Positions 6,621 through 13,143 of a stretch of 23,450 nucleotides of DNA are shown here, piece by piece; position 1 is the stretch's first letter, and every line of letters starts with the position of its first letter. The DNA is taken from positions 1 to 23,450 of IMG/VR virus record IMGVR_UViG_3300046028_010596. The stretch is one strand, 5' to 3'. The notes under the pieces are model-generated. The model saw only the letters and a list, made by a program, of their open reading frames with translations. It did not search any database and was not told the origin of the DNA. Both the position numbers and the translations under genes were made by a program. The DNA comes from a virus.

Positions 6621-6829
6621 GCCCCTCGATGGAGAGGCTCCGTCCCTTTGGGGGACTCCGCTACTAGGACATCGGGGCTGGTCTAGCCTTTTTTGCCCGT
6701 CACTTCGCGCTTGGGGCGCTCCGTTGGAGGAGAGATGTCCGGGAGGGACTAAGCGAGAGGAGCCGGGTTTGGCGTGTGCTCCGCTTACGGTAATCGTATC
6801 TCAGCCTGTGGCTCAAATGCGGGCTTTTT
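6621..6829 (+). ncRNA. Candidate structured RNA or leader, unclassified
   Basis: This stretch has no gene but many paired elements. GCCC(CT)CGATG at 6621-6631 pairs with CATCGGGGC at 6670-6678. Inside, GTCCC/GGGAC (6642-6646/6652-6656) closes a five-base loop. GGCT/AGCC (6676-6679/6685-6688) followed by T6 competes with the outer stem, an attenuator-like arrangement. AAGCG/CGCTT with nested GAGC/GCTC spans 6751-6786. AGCCTG/CGGGCT followed by T5 ends it at 6803-6829. I compared it by eye with tRNA, tmRNA and RNase P RNA and found no convincing match. Function unknown. Confidence 0.4.
6803..6829 (+). terminator. Hairpin plus T5 at the end of the structured stretch
   Basis: AGCCTG (6803-6808) pairs with CGGGCT (6820-6825), including one G-T pair, and a T5 tract overlaps its 3' end. 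A smaller AGCC/GGCT hairpin is possible inside. After it, about 125 nt of AT-rich sequence lead to the next gene and could hold its promoter. Confidence 0.4.
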
Positions 6830-6956
6830 CGTATCATGGCGATACAAAAGCCTAAAAATCTTCACAATTTCTTAAGGATTTATAGGGCAGAGTCGAGGGC
6901 AGAGTGGGAGCATGGTCATTTGCTGAAGAATGTATTAAATAATGCATGCATAATTT

Positions 6957-7187
6957 ATGAGAAGAACTAGCGTGGTAAAACTACGGACTATTCCTATGTT
7001 TGGTTTGCCAGAACGCCAGCCATTTAACTATGGTCCCTATAAGCTATGGCCTTGTTTCAGCAAGCCAGAGTTCCAATGGTTTAGCGCCATCAACGGCAGG
7101 CCGTACTATTTCAAAAGCTTGAACGAGGCCAAGTTGTTTATCAAAGATTTGGTCTCAAACGAGGACGCTGAAAATCTGTGCGACTAA
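6957..7187 (+). CDS. Hypothetical protein, 76 aa
   Basis: Starts at the ATG at 6957 after an AT-rich leader. The N-terminus is basic (MRRTSVVKLRTIPMF), the centre is aromatic (NYGPYKLWPCFSKPEFQWF), and the C-terminus (NEAKLFIKDLVSNEDAENL) is helical. Its general design (short, aromatic, NEA-containing end) resembles the 67-aa protein at 9878, but similarity is too weak to call them paralogues. It lies just upstream of the reductase genes, separated by a terminator. Function unknown. Confidence 0.5.
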   Translation: MRRTSVVKLRTIPMFGLPERQPFNYGPYKLWPCFSKPEFQWFSAINGRPYYFKSLNEAKLFIKDLVSNEDAENLCD

Positions 7188-7243
7188 AGGAAAACTTCCC
7201 TTTTCCATCGTCCTGTCTGAGCTAGCCTGCCTAAGTTGATCGC

Positions 7244-7260
7244 GCCCCGCTGAGCGGGGC
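7244..7260 (+). terminator. GC hairpin just before the reductase gene
   Basis: GCCCCGC, TGA, GCGGGGC, then TTTG. The 7-bp perfect stem lies only 11 nt before the reductase ATG, so it separates the small gene upstream from the reductase or shapes the leader of its mRNA. Confidence 0.6.
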
Positions 7261-7271
7261 TTTGTCGTCTC

Positions 7272-8723
7272 ATGAGCCTGAAAGAAAAAGCAAAATGTGA
7301 GCCAATTGCACGCACTGGCAGGGTGCAAGACTGGCTGGACAATTCTGAAAGCCGCCTTCCCGTAAGCTGCACGGTTTTCAGTGTTGAAGATTCAATGGAG
7401 GGCGAAGATGGCATTGAAGCGTCTTGGCGGTTTGTTAGCCACGGCTTGCGCAATGGTGCGGGCGTCGCTATTCATCTTTCTTCTCTCCGTGAAAGGAATG
7501 CTGAAAATGGCAAGGGCTTGGTGGCAAGCGGACCGGTAAGTTTTGGCAAGATTTATTCCACGCTTAATGAAATTTTGCGCAGGGGCGGTGTTTATAAAAA
7601 TGGCGCTGTAGTTTTGCACCTTGATTATGACCATCCCGATGCGCTGGAATTTATCAATGCTTCGCGCAGTGAACTGCCTTGGGTGAAGCGTTGCATCAAT
7701 GTAGACGAGAAGTTTATTGAGAACAGTTCTCAAGAATTTATCGATGCATTGCTGAGGGGAATTGGCAATGGCGATATTTGGCTAAACAAGATTCGTTTCA
7801 ATGCGAAAGGAGAGCGCATTCGGGCAAATGTCTGCCTCGAAGTTTATCTTCCGCATCGTGGCACTTGTTTGCTGCAGCATGTAAATCTCGGTGCCTGTAA
7901 TTTTGATAATTTGCAAGGAGCCTTCATTGAAGGCATGCAGCAGCTAGTTAATCTCCATCCCAATACAGGCGTGGGCGACACCGGAGAATATCTTTCTCCC
8001 ACCATTGATAAACAAATTGGCCTGGGCGTGCTGGGCTTAGCTAATTTCCTTGCCATCCATGGCATTAGCTATGAAGATTTTGGCTATGCATTGAATGCAT
8101 TTCTTGCCGAGGATCCTCGTGCGTGGTTTGAGCAGTGGAAAGAGACTGTAGCTGGCGAAGCAGTATGGCAATTGGATCAAGGCATCCAGAAAGCGGCTGA
8201 AATTGCTCGTGAGCATGGCATGGAGCGTGCTTTCTGCATTGCTCCCACTGCATCGTGCTCTTATCGCTATTTAGACACTCGCGGCTTTACCACTGCCCCT
8301 GAAATTGCTCCTCCCATTGGTCGCATTGTTGATCGCGATTCAGGCACGTTTGGCGTGGAAACGTTTGACTATGGTGATGTAGAAATTGCTGCTGAAGTGG
8401 GCTGGGCTAATTACAAGCGCGCGGCAGATGGCATTGTTTCGCTTTATCAACGCACTGGCCTCTTCCATGGTTATTCGTTTAATTCGTGGAGCGATATGGT
8501 CATTTACGACGAAGCATTCCTTCGCGATTGGCTAGAATCATCTCAGACGAGCCTCTATTACAGCCTGCAAGTCCTGCCTGATACTCAGCGCAAGGATGAT
8601 GCATATGCTGCATTGGACGACGATTTTAAGAGCATGTTTGGCTTAGACGAAGAGTCTGAAGCTGACGGATCTTCTGCGTCTTGCAATTTAGAGGCAGGTT
8701 TCTGCGCTGCCTGCGCTGAATGA
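7272..8723 (+). CDS. nrdA: Class I ribonucleotide reductase, compact alpha subunit, 483 aa
   Basis: This enzyme reduces ribonucleotides to deoxyribonucleotides for phage DNA synthesis. The catalytic residues of the class I alpha subunit can all be placed: Cys33 (SCTVF, active-site cysteine), the N-x-C-x-E triad at Asn186/Cys188/Glu190, Cys199 followed by the NLGA motif (second redox cysteine), the phosphate-loop-like APTASCSYRYLD (324-335), the radical-transfer tyrosine pair Tyr429-Tyr430 in SLYYSLQ, and a C-terminal CAAC (478-481). At 483 residues it is much shorter than E. coli NrdA (about 760) and lacks the N-terminal ATP-cone. That short form is the one known from cyanopodo- and cyanosiphoviruses, long misannotated as class II. 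The adjacent beta subunit confirms class I. The start at 7272 follows a terminator hairpin by 11 nt. Confidence 0.9.
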   Translation: MSLKEKAKCEPIARTGRVQDWLDNSESRLPVSCTVFSVEDSMEGEDGIEASWRFVSHGLRNGAGVAIHLSSLRERNAENGKGLVASGPVSFGKIYSTLNEILRRGGVYKNGAVVLHLDYDHPDALEFINASRSELPWVKRCINVDEKFIENSSQEFIDALLRGIGNGDIWLNKIRFNAKGERIRANVCLEVYLPHRGTCLLQHVNLGACNFDNLQGAFIEGMQQLVNLHPNTGVGDTGEYLSPTIDKQIGLGVLGLANFLAIHGISYEDFGYALNAFLAEDPRAWFEQWKETVAGEAVWQLDQGIQKAAEIAREHGMERAFCIAPTASCSYRYLDTRGFTTAPEIAPPIGRIVDRDSGTFGVETFDYGDVEIAAEVGWANYKRAADGIVSLYQRTGLFHGYSFNSWSDMVIYDEAFLRDWLESSQTSLYYSLQVLPDTQRKDDAYAALDDDFKSMFGLDEESEADGSSASCNLEAGFCAACAE

Positions 8724-8731
8724 TAAAGAAA

Positions 8732-8751
8732 AAGGGGGCTTGCGCCCCCTT
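8732..8751 (+). terminator. Hairpin between reductase subunits
   Basis: AAGGGGGC, loop TTGC, GCCCCCTT: a perfect 8-bp stem 8 nt after the alpha stop. It could attenuate transcription into the beta gene and so set the subunit ratio, or protect the 3' end of the alpha message. Confidence 0.65.
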
Positions 8752-8787
8752 CGCTTTCCTCACACACCATTGAATGATACTACGACC

Positions 8788-9525
8788 ATGAACGCCGTCA
8801 AGAGCCCCTATCTGTCCATGATTGCTAAGAAGCGTCCTTGGCAGGCCGTGCCTGTTAGCAAGGGAAAGCTTAAGGAAGGTGGCGAGGACACGATTTACAA
8901 CCTGCTGGCTCTACGTCATCTGGAACTGCCCGTGAAGGACTTTCTACAGCAGGGACTAGAGCGCGACCTTCCTGCCACTCCTGGCGTGGTTGAAGCGTTG
9001 CGTCATAACCAAGACGACGAGCAACGTCACGACGAGGCATTGAACTACGTGACGGCTGCCCATGGCACCAATGAGAAGGCCGAAAAGGAGGTGGCGAACA
9101 TCCTTAGGGCATGGCAAGAGCATCCCGCCCATCCCATTTTGAAAGCTGCCATTTTGGAGCGGAGTATTTTCTTCGTTGCATTGCCATTTTTCCGTTTCAA
9201 TGGAGATATTGGCATTCGTACTGTGGCGGCTGATATTAGCCGGGATGAAATCACGCACGTAGGCGTGCATAGCCTTGTTGCTCGTGAGCTTGGCGAAACC
9301 GCTGGTCAGAGCTTGAACAAACTGCGTCGGGCCACTGCATTGTGGGCTTTTGATGCGCTGCAGGCAAACAATGACAAGTGGCTGAATAAAGATTTTTGGC
9401 TGCGTCAGAGTGATAGCTTGTTTGAGAAGGGCAAAGCCGAGGAGCTGAACGACACTGCTCGCAGCCGCATGCCTTCTTTCTTTGAAGCTGCCAATAATGA
9501 CCTGCCTCAGTACGGGCGGGCATGA
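8788..9525 (+). CDS. nrdB: Class I ribonucleotide reductase beta-like subunit, 245 aa
   Basis: The ATG at 8788 (CGACC-ATG context) is preferred over the in-frame upstream codon at 8740, which lies in the terminator. The protein is a ferritin-like helical protein with a class I dimetal site: E78-x-x-H81 (in DDEQRHDEAL), Glu124 (ILERSIFF) and E154-x-x-H157 (RDEITHVGVH). Glu46 is a plausible first carboxylate by spacing. The residue four after His81, where the radical tyrosine of E. coli NrdB sits, is Leu85; a tyrosine occurs two residues later (Tyr87). The C-terminus ends LPQYGRA, giving a tail tyrosine suited to radical transfer. At 245 residues it is far shorter than E. coli NrdB (about 375). 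It follows the alpha gene and must partner with it. The family is divergent and often missed by searches. Confidence 0.8.
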   Translation: MNAVKSPYLSMIAKKRPWQAVPVSKGKLKEGGEDTIYNLLALRHLELPVKDFLQQGLERDLPATPGVVEALRHNQDDEQRHDEALNYVTAAHGTNEKAEKEVANILRAWQEHPAHPILKAAILERSIFFVALPFFRFNGDIGIRTVAADISRDEITHVGVHSLVARELGETAGQSLNKLRRATALWAFDALQANNDKWLNKDFWLRQSDSLFEKGKAEELNDTARSRMPSFFEAANNDLPQYGRA

Positions 9526-9779
9526 TATAGTTAGTGAGTTCCCGCTCTGCTTTTGCATCGGGCATCACCACCACTGCTGCTCTGTCGGCAGTGTGCAGCC
9601 AGTTCTGAGGTCCACCGTTGGTTGTGGAGTGCCTTTTCTGGCTTGCGTAAAATCCTGCGTTTGCGGGTCGGGAGGACGCTCCCGCCAGGTTGATCCACTG
9701 GTGAGCCCTCGACCCATTTGGCAAGCTTGACGGATCCTCGCCCCTAAGCCTCTCAGCGATGCTCAAACCAGGGGCTGCT
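9526..9779 (+). other. Non-coding stretch with several hairpins
   Basis: No gene supported. Hairpins include CACTGC/GCAGTG near 9572-9593, TCCAC/GTGGA near 9611-9630, and a perfect CGGGAG-GACG-CTCCCG at 9669-9684. Outer arms GGGTCG and CGACCC could enclose the last one. The stretch leads into the tRNA-like structure at 9780, so it may be a leader or the remains of other tRNA-type genes. Confidence 0.4.
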
Positions 9780-9849
9780 GACGGTTAAGTGTTGTGGTAC
9801 ACGTTGGGCAGATAGCCCAGAATGCCAGGTTCGATTCCTGGGGCTGTCC
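9780..9849 (+). tRNA. tRNA-like structure, loop position gives GAT (Ile?), degenerate
   Basis: A 70-nt cloverleaf can be drawn: acceptor GACGGTT with GGCTGTC (three wobble pairs), D stem GTGT/ACAC with a short loop containing GG, anticodon stem TTGGG/CCCAG, variable AATG, and a perfect T arm CCAGG-TTCGATT-CCTGG. The T arm is classic. The anticodon loop CAGATAG would place GAT at 34-36, but position 33 is A instead of the near-universal U, and U8 is missing. CCA is not encoded. It may be a tRNA pseudogene or a tRNA mimic rather than a working tRNA. Confidence 0.45.
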
Positions 9850-9877
9850 TATGATGATTCTTCTTCTCCATTGAACC

Positions 9878-10081
9878 ATGGCACGGTTTCGCATTGTTCA
9901 AAAGCCTTCAATATTAGATCCACGGAGGCCCACGTATGAAGTGCAGGAAAAAGAGCTTTGGTGGTGGAATTTTCGTAACGTGTTTAACGATCCAAACGAG
10001 GCCGAAGAATGGACCATCACGATGATTGAAAGTCTTGGGCGTCCATTTGTGAAGACTTGTGTGCTAAGTGAATACAAGTAA
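9878..10081 (+). CDS. Hypothetical protein, 67 aa
   Basis: Starts at the ATG in the GAACC-ATG context after the tRNA-like structure. The product begins MARFRIVQKPSILDPRRPTY and continues with VQEKELWWWNFRNVF and a DPNEAEEWTITMIES helix. No family recognised with certainty. It resembles short phage proteins that begin with an F-x-IVQ-x-P strand and end with an EAE-containing helix. The stop TAA overlaps the next ATG by one base, so it is cotranslated with the phosphoesterase. Confidence 0.6.
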   Translation: MARFRIVQKPSILDPRRPTYEVQEKELWWWNFRNVFNDPNEAEEWTITMIESLGRPFVKTCVLSEYK

Positions 10082-10638
10082 TGAGCGCGTTCGTCACAAG
10101 CGATACTCACTTCGGCCACGCGAAGATGATTGATTTTGCTCGCCCCGATGGCGAGCCATTGCGTCCATTTGCATCGTGTGAAGAAATGGACGAAACTATC
10201 ATTGAACGATGGAACAAAAAAGTAGGAAAGCGTGATACTGTTTACCATCTTGGAGATGTGGTTATTCCCCGTGCATCGTTAAAACTTCTTTCTCGTCTCA
10301 ATGGAAGAAAGATTCTCATTCGCGGTAATCATGACCAAGGCGCATTAAAAGACTATTTGCCATATTTTGAAGACGTGAGGGGAGCATTTTTTCATCCTTG
10401 TGACAGCACTTTTCCTGGCGGTTTAATCTTCACGCATATCCCTGTACATCCATCGTGTTTGTCTGGGCATTACGCGGGCAATGTACATGGTCATTTGCAT
10501 TGCCATCGTATTTTGGATGACAATGGGCAAATTGATAAGCGCTATTTCAACTGTTGTCTAGAAGTGAATGACTTTGCTCCAGTAGCATTTGAAAGGGTGA
10601 AGGATTATTTCCGTGACTCAAGAAAGACGCACGTTTAA
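10081..10638 (+). CDS. Calcineurin-like metallophosphoesterase, 185 aa
   Basis: The full set of dimetal phosphoesterase motifs is present: D8-x-H10 in TSDTHFGH, GD59V in YHLGDVV, GNHD at 82-85, a His at 119 (FTHIP), and GHLH at about 137-140. Such small phage enzymes are members of the calcineurin-like superfamily and hydrolyse phosphomono- or diesters, often nucleotides; the substrate cannot be told from sequence. The length matches single-domain bacterial homologues. It overlaps the upstream gene by 1 nt (TAATG) and the downstream gene by 26 nt, so it sits in a coupled cluster with unknown small proteins. Confidence 0.85.
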   Translation: MSAFVTSDTHFGHAKMIDFARPDGEPLRPFASCEEMDETIIERWNKKVGKRDTVYHLGDVVIPRASLKLLSRLNGRKILIRGNHDQGALKDYLPYFEDVRGAFFHPCDSTFPGGLIFTHIPVHPSCLSGHYAGNVHGHLHCHRILDDNGQIDKRYFNCCLEVNDFAPVAFERVKDYFRDSRKTHV

Positions 10639-10843
10639 CACGCCCCTGCGTGAACCGCTCAACCCAATCATTTATCAATCATTGAGAGCCATTGATTGGC
10701 ACAATGCTCAATTTTTCCGTACCATGGACCATTGGCATCTTGAAAAAGCTGCCATCATTAGACAGTATGTAACAGAACTAAAGGCTTGGATTTATGCGCA
10801 GGAAGAAGCTATGGAGGGTGTGGGCAAAGGCTCTGGGGAGTAA
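10613..10843 (+). CDS. Hypothetical protein, 76 aa, GTG start
   Basis: It starts at a GTG inside the end of the phosphoesterase gene. The product has PLNPIIYQSLRAIDWHNAQ, a FFRTMDHWHLEKAA segment and a helical tail (IIRQYVTELKAWIYAQEEAM). The helix-rich, tryptophan- and His-containing design looks genuine, although no named family is recognised. Its end overlaps the next gene by about 50 nt. No membrane segment or catalytic motif is visible. Confidence 0.5.
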   Translation: MTQERRTFNTPLREPLNPIIYQSLRAIDWHNAQFFRTMDHWHLEKAAIIRQYVTELKAWIYAQEEAMEGVGKGSGE

Positions 10844-11000
10844 GGAGAGTAATTGCGACAAGGAAGCAGATACAGTGGCAATTGTCCGCACCTTTATTTT
10901 TGCTTCGTATTTGATTACAAATCTGGCGATATGCGCTAATGCCTGGCGCCATTGGAATGACAACGAATGTATCCCACAGGCTACAAAAAAGGGGCCTTAA
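10794..11000 (+). CDS. Small membrane protein, 68 aa, cyanophage type
   Basis: Begins at the ATG at 10794 inside the preceding gene. A basic, tryptophan-containing N-terminus (MRRKKLWRVWAKALG) is followed by one membrane-type segment (VRTFIFASYLITNLAICANA, about residues 31-50) and RHWND. From memory similar small proteins with WxKALG, a single hydrophobic helix and an RHW end are seen in cyanophages; their role is unknown. The stop codon lies inside the palindrome at 10989-11008. Confidence 0.55.
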   Translation: MRRKKLWRVWAKALGSKESNCDKEADTVAIVRTFIFASYLITNLAICANAWRHWNDNECIPQATKKGP

Positions 11001-11008
11001 GGCCCCTT
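10989..11008. terminator. Bidirectional terminator between convergent genes
   Basis: AAGGGGCCTTAAGGCCCCTT is a perfect 20-nt palindrome with A6 on its left side (T6 on the minus strand). It separates the rightward small membrane protein gene from the leftward 39-aa gene and can serve both transcripts. Confidence 0.7.
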
Positions 11009-11017
11009 GCTTAATGC

Positions 11018-11137
11018 TCAAAACCAATGAGGCTTGGGCACGTAGGCAATGCCGCGATAAACAAGTGAAGCGTGTTGAGCTTCACGCAGACGAGCGGCTT
11101 TCTCAAGCTGCTGCTTGATTAGGGCAAGAGGGTTCAT
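11018..11137 (-). CDS. DUF4278-like mini-protein, 39 aa
   Basis: On the minus strand the frame begins MNPLALIKQQLEKAARLREA and ends SLVYRGIAYVPKPHWF before a TGA. The YRG-x-x-Y core is the signature of DUF4278, a short domain found largely in cyanobacteria, here preceded by a helix. The stop is followed after about 10 nt by a strong palindromic terminator, which supports a real gene. Two hairpins (GCTGCC/GGCAGC at 11154-11175 and CCCCA-TCGC-TGGGG at 11185-11198) lie between it and the tRNA upstream on the same strand. Function unknown. Confidence 0.55.
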   Translation of the reverse strand: MNPLALIKQQLEKAARLREAQHASLVYRGIAYVPKPHWF

Positions 11138-11223
11138 GATGGTTCCCGATGATGCTGCCCCCGTTCCGTGGCAGCGAGCATGCGCCCCATCGCTGGGGTG
11201 AACGTATCTTCAGCTTAGCATGA

Positions 11224-11298
11224 TGCCCCTGACCAGATTCGAACTGGTACTCCTCTGGGCTTAAACCAGATGCCTGCTGCCAATTGGGCTACAGGGGC
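11224..11298 (-). tRNA. tRNA with anticodon TAA (Leu codon UUA), class I shape
   Basis: A 75-nt cloverleaf reads cleanly on the minus strand: acceptor GCCCCTG/CAGGGGC, TA at 8-9, D arm GCC...GGC with GG in the loop, anticodon stem TCTGG/CCAGA, loop TTTAAGC (U33 present, anticodon TAA), a 5-nt variable loop GGAGT, and T arm ACCAG-TTCGAAT-CTGGT. The discriminator is A and CCA is not encoded. The anticodon reads the leucine codon UUA, but leucine tRNAs normally carry a long variable arm, which is missing here. Confidence 0.85.
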
Positions 11299-11477
11299 GT
11301 GAGGAGCAAAGGTGCTGAGAGCGGGGCTTCAATCCGCCTTTGCACAGCGTTTAACCATGGGTCGGCCCATGGCCTTGGCTCCGTTTTGTGGCAACGAACA
11401 GCATCCCCCGATACTGTTCTTTTAAAACGCTGGCCAGCGTGCTTCGCGAAAGCTTTGAAATCATAACACGACGATGG
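11299..11477. other. Hairpin-rich gap beside the tRNA
   Basis: No gene seen. GCAAAG/CTTTGC (11306-11311/11338-11343) encloses GCGG/CCGC. CCATGGG-TCGG-CCCATGG is a perfect hairpin at 11355-11372. ACGCTGGCCAGCGT is a perfect 14-nt palindrome at 11427-11440. On the minus strand these lie between the small acidic protein gene and the tRNA. Confidence 0.5.
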
Positions 11478-11741
11478 TCAGGCGTCATATTCTCTTAAGC
11501 TTTCACTGCCGTCATGGTCTGGCATGTAGTCATCAGTAGTAGCCTCCGCCTCCCAAGAGCGTTCAAGCTGCTCCTCTTCCTTTAGTCGCTTGGCATGGGC
11601 TTTGAGCTTCGGGAGCAATGTGGGGATGTATAGATGTTCAGCGGCAAGAAGCTGGAGAGAAGTTTGCTTGCTAGTGGGAGCGTTTTCTAATAGTGCTACG
11701 AGGAATTTGGTTTCCTGCATAGTTAATTTGCAATAAGTCAC
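11478..11741 (-). CDS. Small acidic protein downstream of the terminase, 87 aa
   Basis: Starts at a GTG (11741) or at the ATG at 11720 (MQETKFLVALLENAP). The GTG context GAAGTGAC is the same as at the terminase start, so I kept the longer form. The product is mostly helical, with a leucine-rich first half (LLAAEHLYIPTLLPKLKAH), a charged middle (KRLKEEEQLERSWEAE) and an acidic tail (DDYMPDHDGSESLREYD). No family recognised. It follows the large terminase on the same strand with a gap of about 30 nt and is probably cotranscribed with it. Confidence 0.6.
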   Translation of the reverse strand: MTYCKLTMQETKFLVALLENAPTSKQTSLQLLAAEHLYIPTLLPKLKAHAKRLKEEEQLERSWEAEATTDDYMPDHDGSESLREYDA

Positions 11742-11772
11742 TTCATGGCAGAACTATTGTTTGAAAATCATA

Positions 11773-13143
11773 CTAGGAGATTAAGCTTTCGATCCAGCCA
11801 ATATCATCGTCTTTACTTGCAGCAAGAATGGCACCAGCCATTGCAAATGCCAAGTCGTCAATGCCAGTGGCTTTACCACCAGTTACACTCCATTGCCCAC
11901 TTGGTTTATAGACCACCGTTAAGTTCTTAAGCTGCATAATTGCCTTCTCGTGACGATAAATATTGATTTGTCCTGCATTGAAAAGTTCTCGCATTTTGCT
12001 GAAAGCTTTCATTTTTGAACTAACTGTCCAAGTGAGTTCTGTGATGGGCAAATCACTAGCCAAGCTTTGAATGGTGCCAGCACTATTGAACTGGTCCATC
12101 ACAATCGTGTCGAAAACGTATAGGCGATGCTGTTCTTTAATCCAATCTTCCACTGCATTGATATTCACTTCCTTTCTTCCATTGATTTCAAAATCAGCTA
12201 CGAACGAATGGAACTTATCCACGACGAGAGTGCCGTTTTCGTAGTGAACAATACAAGCAGTGTAATCGTCGCGGCCAACGCCACCACGGGCGGGGTCAAG
12301 GGCAAGGACGTAAGCTCCTTGGAATTCAGGGCGTGGTGGCAGTGTTGCACGGCGATCATCAATACAAGCATCAATCACGTCGCTATTCACCAAGGCTGAA
12401 AGATTGCTGGCGAATTGGGCTCCATATTCAACATTAAACTTGTCGGGGTCGCGTTGTCTCTCTGTGTCAAGAAACTCTTGCGAAATATTTGGGTTCATCT
12501 CCCACGTGGGGAGATTCACTGCTTGCATGAAAGGGAATCGTCCTGATGATGCTTCTTTGAAATGCTGGTAGAAAATACCGTCAGTCAACCATGGGGAAGA
12601 AAGTTCAAGGATGCGTCCTTTGCCTCCGAACTGGGCAATGGCGGGAGATAGTGCGTCGTAGATGCCTCTTCCTCCACTATTTGCATCGCCTTCATTGGCA
12701 AATGCAAGTTCGTCAAATACTGCTCCAGCGCAGGCAAGACCACGAGCAGCTCGGCCTGAAGTGGGGATCGCTTTAAACACGCAATTGTTGCTTAGTTCAA
12801 TGATGTCGGCAGTTTCGCGGACAATTTCTTGAGCGAAAGGGCTTTCGATGATTAATTGACGGATGTTGTTGAGAGCGATGCGGGCTTGATCTTGGCTATT
12901 TGCCACTGTTACCACATACCATCGTTCCCCTTTTCTCACCTTACGGCGATATTCTTCTTCTAGGACAAAGCACATATAGAGGCATGCCACTGCAGCCATC
13001 AATGTTTTACCGCTTCTTCGTCCCAGCGCCCATACTGCGTGGGACTTGCCTGGCTGAAAGAATTCATCCAGAATTCGAGCTTGTGCTGGATAGAGTTCTA
13101 AGCCAAGAGCATGCTTAGCGAATTGACTACAAGTAAGGTTCAC
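11773..13143 (-). CDS. terL: Terminase large subunit, 456 aa
   Basis: The ATP-driven DNA packaging motor and headful or cos nuclease. The N-terminal ATPase has Walker A GRRSGKT (41-47), Walker B AVFDE (141-145) and the coupling motif SSP (182-184). The C-terminal RNase H-like nuclease has Asp283 (ALDPARGG), Asp350 (VMDQFNSAG) and the Asp429-Asp430 pair (GIDDLAFAM). Length and order of parts fit a typical TerL. The start is a GTG that overlaps the stop of the upstream nuclease-like gene by 4 nt (GTGA), implying translational coupling. It is transcribed away from the portal gene. I did not find an obvious small terminase in the window. Confidence 0.93.
   Translation of the reverse strand: MNLTCSQFAKHALGLELYPAQARILDEFFQPGKSHAVWALGRRSGKTLMAAVACLYMCFVLEEEYRRKVRKGERWYVVTVANSQDQARIALNNIRQLIIESPFAQEIVRETADIIELSNNCVFKAIPTSGRAARGLACAGAVFDELAFANEGDANSGGRGIYDALSPAIAQFGGKGRILELSSPWLTDGIFYQHFKEASSGRFPFMQAVNLPTWEMNPNISQEFLDTERQRDPDKFNVEYGAQFASNLSALVNSDVIDACIDDRRATLPPRPEFQGAYVLALDPARGGVGRDDYTACIVHYENGTLVVDKFHSFVADFEINGRKEVNINAVEDWIKEQHRLYVFDTIVMDQFNSAGTIQSLASDLPITELTWTVSSKMKAFSKMRELFNAGQINIYRHEKAIMQLKNLTVVYKPSGQWSVTGGKATGIDDLAFAMAGAILAASKDDDIGWIESLIS

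Noticed and set aside
6621-6829. tmRNA, RNase P RNA or tRNA in the structured stretch
   Set aside because: No tRNA-like T arm, no conserved P RNA core and no tag-peptide frame were found by eye.
8956-9766. Antisense ORFs opposite the beta subunit gene and the following gap
   Set aside because: They overlap the clear reductase beta gene, have low-complexity Cys/Ser-rich residues, and their start contexts do not match those of the other genes.
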